From assembly GCA_937872925.1 (NCBI GenBank), contig CALMUT010000358.1, positions 1-48,831 on the forward strand: 48,831 nt of DNA. The letters are read 5' to 3'. The translations under genes and the position numbers were made by a program. This DNA is from an uncultured Myxococcales bacterium. GTDB taxonomy: Bacteria; Myxococcota_A; Polyangia; Polyangiales; Polyangiaceae. This document shows positions 18,889-26,064 of this stretch, piece after piece (within the stretch, counting starts at the first letter, position 1; each line of letters starts with the position of its first letter). The notes below the pieces were generated by a model. It searched no databases. It saw only the letters and a program-made list of their open reading frames with translations, and had not been told where the DNA came from.

Positions 18889-19929
18889 ATGCCAGAACCA
18901 AAGACATTTACCGGCAACTTTCAATGGCAACGGGGCGAACGACTCGGCGAAGGCGGCCAGGCACAGGTATATCGGGCGACCAAGCTTGACGACGCGGAGC
19001 GAGCAGAGTTCGCGCTGAAAGTCCTGAAAAGCAAGAATCCCAGCCCCAAGGCCTGTGAGCGCTTTCGTCGTGAGATGCAAGCCGTCCAAACTCTAGACCA
19101 CCCCAACATCGTCCGGGTTGTCGACTCTTACCAGGGCGTGGCTGCCCCTCCTTTCTACGTCATGAATTTGGTGGAGGGCGCAAGGCCACTAGGGAAGCTC
19201 ATACGCCAACCAAACAATCCGTTTGAAAAACAGTCCGAACGTTGCGTCGAGCTTTTCTGCCAGCTGACGAGCGCGCTTGTCCATTGCCAAGAGCAACAAA
19301 TCGTTCATCGCGACATCAGCCCGGGAAACGTGCTCGTCACCCCTGACCATCGGATTCAGCTCATCGATTTCGGGTTGTGTTGGACTGACGACACGGGCCA
19401 GCTGACATCCATCGATGAGGGCGCGGGTACGCAGAACTACATGGCACCAGAGTGCGATTCCGGGGCGCACACGGCTCCAGACGTCCGGTCTGACCTGTAT
19501 TCGGTCGGCAAATTGGTCTGGACCGCAGTCACCGGCAGGCAGGCATTCGCAAGAGAAGAACCTGTGTTCCAAAACCTCGCCCTCGAAGAAGTACTCCCGG
19601 ATCACCCGCAGACATGGCACTTGGCGCATATCTTTGAAAAAACGATCCGGGCCGACCCAGCGAACCGGTGGCAATCGGCGCGAGAAGCACACGAGTTTGG
19701 GACTCAACTGAGGAATGTACTCCGTCGCGGCATCTCGCCCGTGCAGCACATCCATCGATGGTGTGATCGATGCGGCGTCGGGGAGCTTAGGAACGCCACC
19801 GGGGCTTTCGGGGCGCTATCCGCGCACGAAGGTTACGTTTCCAAGCGATGTGATTACTGCGGCACGTACGTCCTGCACAACCGCAAGGTGCCCGACGAAC
19901 GTCTCGAAGCACGCAAGCAATTCTCGTAG
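18889..19929 (+). CDS. Hanks-type Ser/Thr protein kinase with C-terminal CxxC pair, inside DISARM
   Basis: The kinase has a Gly-rich loop (LGEGGQAQVYRA, about 19-30), the VAIK-type lysine in FALKVLK (K44), the catalytic HRDISPGNVL (about 139), DFG in LIDFGLCW (about 160) and the APE helix in NYMAPE. All key residues are present, so it should be active. The last about 60 residues hold two CxxC pairs (CDRCG and CDYCG), a likely zinc ribbon. There is no transmembrane segment. ATG 18889 begins just before the kinase fold. An in-frame GTG at 18787 overlaps the drmMI stop as GTGA and would give translational coupling with a 34-residue extension. The placement between drmMI and drmA invites comparison with the PglW kinase of Pgl/BREX-type systems; the substrate is unknown. 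Confidence 0.9.
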   Translation: MPEPKTFTGNFQWQRGERLGEGGQAQVYRATKLDDAERAEFALKVLKSKNPSPKACERFRREMQAVQTLDHPNIVRVVDSYQGVAAPPFYVMNLVEGARPLGKLIRQPNNPFEKQSERCVELFCQLTSALVHCQEQQIVHRDISPGNVLVTPDHRIQLIDFGLCWTDDTGQLTSIDEGAGTQNYMAPECDSGAHTAPDVRSDLYSVGKLVWTAVTGRQAFAREEPVFQNLALEEVLPDHPQTWHLAHIFEKTIRADPANRWQSAREAHEFGTQLRNVLRRGISPVQHIHRWCDRCGVGELRNATGAFGALSAHEGYVSKRCDYCGTYVLHNRKVPDERLEARKQFS

Positions 19930-19964
19930 CGCCGCGCATGGGCTTCCACCACGGTGAAGAATCG

Positions 19965-20804
19965 ATGACACAGAGCAAAACGGGCGGCGGAGATACCCTC
20001 CTTACATGCTTGGAGCGTTCCAGGGCTGACCTGCACCAGCTGGTGCCTCGCCTTGAGTTTGTGTGCGAAATACACGACCAACTCGCGGCCGTTTCCAAAG
20101 GCAAGACGTTCACTATCTACAACGACCTCGTCTGGCAGGCCGCCTTCGACGCGCGTGACATGTGCCTCATCCGCCTCTCCGATTGGGCTGACGCAGAACT
20201 CGCGCCGACCGGCCTGTTCGCCGCGGTGAAGCGGGCCGTGCCCCGGTTTTCTAGGCGCCGGTCCTGGATCGACCCGCACGAAGGCGACGACGTTGGCCTG
20301 ACCACAGAGCTTGACCGCGCGCATCGCGAGGCTTTTGACCGCCTGTTTCCGAACTGTGTCGGTCACGAGCCCACGAACGCCGATGTTGATGCGCTGCGGG
20401 GTGCGTTTCAGACCCGACTCGCGTCACTCCGCCACGATCGGAACAAGAATCGTGTGCATATGTTCGAAAACAGGCGCACGTCCGGTAACGTAAGAATGCT
20501 GTCTCCAGCCCAGGTCCAGCAGGACCAGAACTACTGCCAAGGTTTGCTGGACGACCTTCAACACGTGGCGCTGGGCCATACGTCGGGCTGGCATGCGTTG
20601 TCGAGCATGCCGCCGGGGGATGCCGCAAAAGACATGGTCGACCTCATCCTGCTCGGTGGGCTGAGTCGCTACCGAATGACGGTGAAGAACCAGATGCGCG
20701 ACGACTTCTGGGCGGCGGCGCACGAGCGGCACGATGCCCGCGGTCTCGCATCGGACAAGCCGCCGTTCTTTAACGATTGGGAGTTTACGAATCCGGGCGA
20801 GTAG
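19965..20804 (+). CDS. helical protein with HEPN-like RNase motif (AbiU2-like candidate)
   Basis: The product has about 279 residues. ATG 19965 is preferred because GGTGA stands 7 nt before it; ATG 19938, 8 nt after the kinase stop, is the alternative. It looks all-helical. Around residue 165 it carries LRHDRNKNRVHMFE, where R-N-K-N-R-V-H fits the Rx4-6H catalytic motif of HEPN ribonucleases and resembles the position of that motif in AbiU2-type proteins. No other family was recognised. HEPN proteins in defence loci usually cut RNA as abortive-infection effectors. If that holds here, the adjacent kinase could control it. The motif is real in the sequence; the fold assignment is an inference that a structure prediction could decide. 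Confidence 0.6.
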   Translation: MTQSKTGGGDTLLTCLERSRADLHQLVPRLEFVCEIHDQLAAVSKGKTFTIYNDLVWQAAFDARDMCLIRLSDWADAELAPTGLFAAVKRAVPRFSRRRSWIDPHEGDDVGLTTELDRAHREAFDRLFPNCVGHEPTNADVDALRGAFQTRLASLRHDRNKNRVHMFENRRTSGNVRMLSPAQVQQDQNYCQGLLDDLQHVALGHTSGWHALSSMPPGDAAKDMVDLILLGGLSRYRMTVKNQMRDDFWAAAHERHDARGLASDKPPFFNDWEFTNPGE

Positions 20805-20843
20805 CTTGGGTGACTTGATCCACAACAATCCACCGGGGAGCCA

Positions 20844-22304
20844 ATGAACAGAATTCGAGTCCGCCCATCGCTGAGAACCCTGCTGGCATCAGCAGGCGTA
20901 TTCACATTCGCAACCTCCTGCCTTCGCCACAAGGCTCCTGCGCCGCCCATCGCGTACCGGACACATGCCGTGTCCCAGGCGCTCTATCCGCAGCGAGTTC
21001 GCGACCAGATCAATCTGGACAGCCTCGAAGCGGAGGCCAGCGCGCTGCGGTTTCGATTCCGCTCCAAGATCATGCGGAAGCGTCTTGGCGATGACGAGGT
21101 GCTAACACGCGAGGCCAACGCGGTGCCGCTGGGCATCGAGAGCACACCGACCGGACGGGCTCTGTCAGTGCTGACCACCCGATGCGTCGTCGACTTCCGG
21201 TACCCGCTCGACCGGAAAATGCCAAAATGGTCGAACCTGGCGCTGTTCAGCGTGGCGTCGCTGGAGCGCCGCGACGTGGCCACACAGGTCTTCGCCCTGC
21301 TGAACCCAAACCTGCCGGGAACCACCGGTGACTACGACCCGAAGCGGGATGCGTGGATCTTCACGAGCCGCGAGTACCTGAACGGGCCGCTGGGAGATCG
21401 CTACTTCGACATACTGAAGAAACGGCGGGTGCCCAGGGCAACCGCCCGCCTTCCGGTAGGGTATTGGTCAAACAGCTCCGGGATCGATCTTGCTGTCCTG
21501 CAGCTGCCGCTCAGCGATCCCGGCGTCGCAGCGTTGGTGCCCACCCGCAACCTCGGTATCCAGAATTCTGTTCAGGTGATCCGTACTGCCATGGAGGGCC
21601 GTCAGCACCTTTGGGGAGACACGTTTCAGTTCGACCTGATCTCTCGCGAGTGCATGAAAGCTGTGCGGGACGACCACCAAAGACTCGAGCGCGAAGCGAA
21701 ACTCTGGCGCGCACTCGCGATCGCGGGCGCAATCTCGTTTGCATGGCCGTTACTCAATTCGCCAGCAGCGACGGAAGGCCTCAGTGACATGCTCCTTGGC
21801 TCGGTCAAGAAGGCCGCCCGAGACACGGCATGGTCCACCCTAAAGCAGCTACTCACCGGACAGCAGATCACGGACATCACCTGGGACGACTTCGGCCGCC
21901 TCGTCCTGCGCCACGCGTCGCAGGATCCCCGACTGTCACAGATTCTCCTTGCTGGCGTGAGTCGACTCGGCCTGAGTGACGAGCAAGCTGCTGCCATCTT
22001 GGCAGACGTGCGCCAGGCCCTAGGAGCACAGGATGCGAGCGTCTCGGTTATGACGCGCCCAAACGGGCCGCCGACCGCGTCTGTGTTCCTGAAGAACCGC
22101 GGCATTGAGCTAGCAGCGGACCTGCTGCGCACGGGACGTGTGCGTCTCGACCTGAACGACCTTGCTGCGCTCGGTCAGCAGCTTGGGCTGCTCCAAGCGG
22201 CTCGGAGCGCGCTGGCGGATCCGAGCACTTCAACCGAGCTGGTCGCTGACGTCGGGTATCGCGGCGCGCTCACGCGGGTTGCGGAGCAACTGGAGGCACC
22301 GTGA
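20844..22304 (+). CDS. lipoprotein of unknown function within the DISARM insert
   Basis: The 486-residue product starts at ATG 20844, with GGGGAG three nt upstream. A basic n-region (RIRVRPSLR) and hydrophobic stretch lead to FATSC, a lipobox with Cys26. The mature part has no motif that I recognise. It contains a mid-protein hydrophobic helix (ALAIAGAISFAWPLL, about 290-305) and a C-terminal third rich in helices and Leu/Ala. An exported lipoprotein is out of place among cytosolic DNA-defence genes. It may be a passenger, or a surface factor that affects phage entry or senses envelope damage. It lies 39 nt after the HEPN-like gene on the same strand. Confidence 0.65.
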   Translation: MNRIRVRPSLRTLLASAGVFTFATSCLRHKAPAPPIAYRTHAVSQALYPQRVRDQINLDSLEAEASALRFRFRSKIMRKRLGDDEVLTREANAVPLGIESTPTGRALSVLTTRCVVDFRYPLDRKMPKWSNLALFSVASLERRDVATQVFALLNPNLPGTTGDYDPKRDAWIFTSREYLNGPLGDRYFDILKKRRVPRATARLPVGYWSNSSGIDLAVLQLPLSDPGVAALVPTRNLGIQNSVQVIRTAMEGRQHLWGDTFQFDLISRECMKAVRDDHQRLEREAKLWRALAIAGAISFAWPLLNSPAATEGLSDMLLGSVKKAARDTAWSTLKQLLTGQQITDITWDDFGRLVLRHASQDPRLSQILLAGVSRLGLSDEQAAAILADVRQALGAQDASVSVMTRPNGPPTASVFLKNRGIELAADLLRTGRVRLDLNDLAALGQQLGLLQAARSALADPSTSTELVADVGYRGALTRVAEQLEAP

Positions 22305-22374
22305 GGGGCAGATGGCGCACGAGGGGTAGAGCATTGGGGATTCGGGCGGATATCGCGCGGAGACGGGGGCAGAA

Positions 22375-23133
22375 GTGACCGTCGTGCACGGCAGCACCAC
22401 CGCTCGAGATCAGAGCGACATGCTCGACTTGAGCAACGTCCGCGTCGTCATCGACACTTGCGTGTTGCTCGACATCTACTCTTGTCACGACCTCGGGCGC
22501 GCTTACGACAAGCACGGGACCGACTTCCCGGACACGCCCGCTCTCACCTACCGTCGCGCGCGCGCGCGCGAGTCGCTTCTGCTCGCCGTGTATCTGCATC
22601 GCGCGCGAGCGGTGACGTGGAATCTTGCGGACGAGTCGGTACGGAAACTGCTCGAAGCGGTGCCGCCGAACGAATCCGACACGTTCGAACTCCACTACAC
22701 GACCGTCATGGTGAACTATGTGCGCGATCAGGTGATTCCATGCTGGACGGCGCTCCAGGATACGCAACCGGAGACGGTGCATGGCACGGAAGCAGACGTA
22801 TTCGCAGTGAACCGGGCGAAAGAACTGGGTGTTCCCATGATCACGAACGAGGGCTACACGGCGAGCGGTGTCCAGGAAACGAAGATGCGAAAGCGTGCTG
22901 CCGCGGCGGGCGTACCGGTGTTCACTCCGTGCGAGTACTGGACTCGTCGCATCGACCCTGACGATCAGGCACGCTGGTTCCTCGGCAAGTATCGCCAACG
23001 AGCCGAGCGCTACATCGCGACGCACCCGAATCCGGCATTGATCCGTGAGTCGATGTTGTGGGTAGGCGGATACTTCGAGCATGTACTGTTCGGGGTCACG
23101 GCGAGCGCGCACCGCGCAAAGGTGGCCAGGTGA
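22375..23133 (+). CDS. PIN-like ribonuclease, probable toxin
   Basis: The about 252-residue product may start at GTG 22375 or at ATG 22420. Just after the latter comes VRVVIDTCVLLDIYS, the first strand and catalytic Asp of PIN domains. A second acidic block is seen near LADESVRKLLE, and the C-terminal PIN pattern appears as EADVFAVNRAKELGVPMITNEG, with Asp and the TN(D/E) turn. PIN proteins are metal-dependent RNases and are very common toxins. The coding DNA holds a (CG)7 run at 22555-22568, read as Arg-Ala repeats. Downstream lie a 141-residue unknown protein and an ImmA/IrrE peptidase, suggesting a three-gene toxin-control unit. The 70-nt gap before it suggests that it may have its own promoter. 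Confidence 0.7.
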   Translation: MTVVHGSTTARDQSDMLDLSNVRVVIDTCVLLDIYSCHDLGRAYDKHGTDFPDTPALTYRRARARESLLLAVYLHRARAVTWNLADESVRKLLEAVPPNESDTFELHYTTVMVNYVRDQVIPCWTALQDTQPETVHGTEADVFAVNRAKELGVPMITNEGYTASGVQETKMRKRAAAAGVPVFTPCEYWTRRIDPDDQARWFLGKYRQRAERYIATHPNPALIRESMLWVGGYFEHVLFGVTASAHRAKVAR

Positions 23134-23287
23134 TCGCGGTGGCCTCCGCACGGGCCGTTGGCCGGCACAACGCCGCGCTGAAACGGTTTGCACGTCATGG
23201 GAGGACTCGACCGCCACCGAGCACCGAACCAACCGCCTCTTGCCCCCCCGACTTCGCGTGCATACTCTGCTCCTGGGCGTCGGGCCA

Positions 23288-23713
23288 ATGAACGCAGCAT
23301 CCACAAAGAAGGCGAAGGTGGTGTACGAGCCCGACATGAGCCACCGTGAAAAACATCGAGGTGAATCAAGCGCCGCGCAGCTGGTCGAGGACAACGACGG
23401 TAGGCCTCTGGGCAAGTGTTCAAACGAGATCGACGCGGACAAGGCACAGGAGCTGCTAGACGGGGGCATACGTTGGAGCCCTGCGTCGAGCCAAGGCAGA
23501 GGCAGTCCCTTGCCGACCTTTGTGTTTAACACCTACAAGGGGGTGCCCTACCGGGCGCATCGTCGTGGTAGGACGCGCTTTTTCCACGGGTTTCCCGACG
23601 TGAAAAACCGCATCCCAAGGACGGTACGCGACCAGCTGCGCGAACGCGCAGTGGACGAGGGCGAAGAAGATGCTTTTGACGCGTGGATGCGACAAACTGA
23701 GAGATACGACTAG
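23288..23713 (+). CDS. small basic protein of unknown function between PIN and ImmA genes
   Basis: The 141-residue protein starts at ATG 23288. It is charged and has a central LPTFVFNTYKGVPYRAHRRGRTRFFHGFPD segment, strand-turn-strand in character with many Arg and aromatic residues, which could bind nucleic acid. I do not recognise a family. It ends 2 nt before the ATG of the ImmA/IrrE gene, so those two are almost surely co-translated. In comparable toxin-antitoxin loci this position can be taken by an antitoxin or DNA-binding regulator, but no HTH pattern is evident. Confidence 0.65.
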   Translation: MNAASTKKAKVVYEPDMSHREKHRGESSAAQLVEDNDGRPLGKCSNEIDADKAQELLDGGIRWSPASSQGRGSPLPTFVFNTYKGVPYRAHRRGRTRFFHGFPDVKNRIPRTVRDQLRERAVDEGEEDAFDAWMRQTERYD

Positions 23714-23715
23714 TC

Positions 23716-25158
23716 ATGGACTCCCCAATCCTGAGCTACGAAATCTGCTGGGAAAAGCATTCGGGCAGTGGCGCTGAAGACGCTACCTGGGGACACCTCC
23801 GCCTGCGCGTCGGCGAAGATGACCTCTGGGGAGCAGCAAACCATGAACAAGCCAACGGGATTCGCTGGACTTGGGTGGACCTTTTGGAGCACCTCGCTGA
23901 GTGTTGGCCCTGGCTCGAGTGGGAGGAGGGATGGCCGGCAGGTCCACGCGTCGCAGATCCGCGCAGGTTCCTGGCTGACTCTCAGCAGTGGCTGGCACAG
24001 CTCGCACCGAATGAAGCAGCGGAGCAGGAGGACCGCCTCTACGAGTTCAGGGTTCGCCATGATCTAGCCATGGCTATCCGTGGAAAGATCCTTCCGCCGC
24101 TGTGGGTGGTTCGGCAAGGACGACAAGTCTGGGTGGCGGGCCCGGAACACAGCGCTCTACTGCCCCACGAACAGGTTTTCAGTTGCCTCATGAATCTTGG
24201 AGACGATATCGCCGGGCGCCTGAAAGGGCTGGCTGATGAGCGCAGCGCACAGGCAGTCGACTCGTGGAAGCGCCGTGTGGACATCGATCGCAAGTTGGCC
24301 GTAGCCATTTCCATCGGTGTGGCGCCCGACGACCTTGCGGAGCTGACCGACGGCGACTTCGCTTCCGCTTTTGAGATTGATCCGAGTGCTGACGAGTTCG
24401 AGCCGAATGAGCTTCTCGCGGCAGCTCGCATGGCGGTTCCGTCCACGGACAGCTCTGTCGTCCGCACGATCGTCGCGGCAATGCGGGCTGTCAAAGTTTG
24501 CAGAACTCCCGAGTTGGATGAGCTGGCGACGCGTGCCTCGGCGTGCCTGGCGAACGAAGCGGCCAACGAAGTCAAGCCGGCCGAGCTCGGATACAAGATC
24601 GCGCGTTGGGTTCGTGACGAGCTTGGCGTCGCTGATGATGAGAAAGTCGACCCGGCTTCGATGCTCCGCAAGTGGAATGTCCACGTTGGTGAGCTTTGCG
24701 TCGACGACGATGGCATCGAAGCAGTAGCTTGCTGGGGAAGGCAGCACGGTCCGGCCATTCTCGTGAATAGGAGTGGAAGGCACTCTCAGGATGAGGCCGG
24801 GCGACGAGCCACGCTAGCCCACGAGATTTGCCACCTCCTGGTCGACCGCAGCGCCTCCCTGCCCCTCGCGGAGGTCTTCGGTGGTCACGTGTTTCGCTCT
24901 GTAGAACAACGGGCGGGTGCGTTTGCGGCACAGCTTTTAGTGCCGCGCGAGATGGCTGGTCGTGCTTTTCTGAACGCCAGGTCGCCTGGCGACGTTCTTT
25001 CATCGCTTGCGGGGAAGTACGGAGCGAGTCGGGAACTCATTGCCTGGCAAACGTACAACAGCGGCGCAGGCATGAACTGGGGCACGTTCGTGCTGCTGCG
25101 CAACCAGGTGAGTCGCCCGGAACGATTCCTTTGGAACGTGGCCTCTGGTCGTCGCTGA
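23716..25158 (+). CDS. ImmA/IrrE-type zinc metallopeptidase with large N-terminal domain
   Basis: The 480-residue protein carries the gluzincin motif in TLAHEICHLLVD (HExxH, about 372-380), followed about 28 residues later by EQRAGAFAAQLLVPRE, whose Glu is the expected third zinc ligand in the ImmA/IrrE (COG2856) family. The domain occupies about residues 290-440. The N-terminal about 280 residues begin with a WEKHSGSG / WTWVDLLEHL region and continue as helices; no XRE HTH is seen, unlike in many family members. ImmA-type peptidases cleave repressors or act as antitoxin-side sensors. Here the probable partner is the 141-residue protein 2 nt upstream or the PIN-like RNase. Cleavage of that partner on phage infection is a testable inference. 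Confidence 0.85.
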   Translation: MDSPILSYEICWEKHSGSGAEDATWGHLRLRVGEDDLWGAANHEQANGIRWTWVDLLEHLAECWPWLEWEEGWPAGPRVADPRRFLADSQQWLAQLAPNEAAEQEDRLYEFRVRHDLAMAIRGKILPPLWVVRQGRQVWVAGPEHSALLPHEQVFSCLMNLGDDIAGRLKGLADERSAQAVDSWKRRVDIDRKLAVAISIGVAPDDLAELTDGDFASAFEIDPSADEFEPNELLAAARMAVPSTDSSVVRTIVAAMRAVKVCRTPELDELATRASACLANEAANEVKPAELGYKIARWVRDELGVADDEKVDPASMLRKWNVHVGELCVDDDGIEAVACWGRQHGPAILVNRSGRHSQDEAGRRATLAHEICHLLVDRSASLPLAEVFGGHVFRSVEQRAGAFAAQLLVPREMAGRAFLNARSPGDVLSSLAGKYGASRELIAWQTYNSGAGMNWGTFVLLRNQVSRPERFLWNVASGRR

Positions 25159-25434
25159 GCCGTCTTGAAGCCATGCGCGTTGCTCACTGGGGTCTACGCC
25201 TCGGCCGCCAGGGTCCACGCCCCAGCCCGTACGCGCGCCTTCCTCGTGCTCGGACACATGCTGTCGCTGAGGCGCGTGAGATGCGGCGACTTCGCTACTT
25301 CGTCGACGGCGTCGTAGGGCAGGAATGCGCAGCGCTCCCGAAGAGGCGTTTGATAGAGCAAACCAAGGGTTGGCCGGTTGGCCGACGAACAGCGAACCAA
25401 GCTGGAGCGGGCTGCCCGCGCACCGTCGACCGTG

Positions 25435-25881
25435 TCATTCTTGCTGTGCCGCGCGCAGTGACTGATCCGTGGGCTGCATGCGCATACAAGGACCAAGCGG
25501 GGTCCCATTTCGCTGAGCAGCCGCGACCTCGTCCTTGCGCCAAGACGCGCATTCCTCACCTGTGACAAGGCACACATACTGTTTCCCACCCAGCACGTGC
25601 TCCGTGTAGAAACAAAACGCGTGATCCTGGGTGAAGCAATTCTCCGGTGTGCTTCCGGGAAAGCTACCTGGGTCGTTCGGCGACCTGCACAACGTGAGTG
25701 GTTCGACGCCGCATTCGCGTTCAGCGTTGCCGCGCTGCGGCACCTTGAAGCAGTAGAACTTCGCTTCCGGCGACGTCGTGCTCTTGTCGCACGCAACCAC
25801 CAAGGCGCCTGCCGCGAGCAACGTGGTGAAAAGCCTCAAGCCAGCACGACAGAACAGCCGGGGCGCGCGTGCATCGGGCAT
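25435..25881 (-). CDS. small Cys-rich lipoprotein on the strand opposite DISARM
   Basis: The 148-residue product has a basic n-region, a hydrophobic stretch and lipobox LVVAC (Cys31). The mature part holds seven further Cys in spaced pairs (FYCFKV, RECGVEPLTLC, ENCF, AFCFY, YVCLV, EECASW, GPCMRM), suggesting disulfide bonds. It is typical of small secreted lipoproteins in Myxococcota, with no known activity. It faces against the surrounding defence genes, and separates the accessory block from drmA. Confidence 0.7.
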   Translation of the reverse strand: MPDARAPRLFCRAGLRLFTTLLAAGALVVACDKSTTSPEAKFYCFKVPQRGNAERECGVEPLTLCRSPNDPGSFPGSTPENCFTQDHAFCFYTEHVLGGKQYVCLVTGEECASWRKDEVAAAQRNGTPLGPCMRMQPTDQSLRAAQQE

Positions 25882-26064
25882 GCTCCAATCCTAGCCGACC
25901 AAGTCGGGCACTCACAGCACTTCCAGTCGGCGCCCGGCGGGCGACTCACTTCCACAAGGCTTCGCCGCGGGCGCGCACATCATCCTTCCTCCCCAAAAAG
26001 GCAGATGGTGGTTCAAATCGCTCTTCGCTCCCCGTCGCCACTGGACTAGCTTCCTCGGAGGGGC

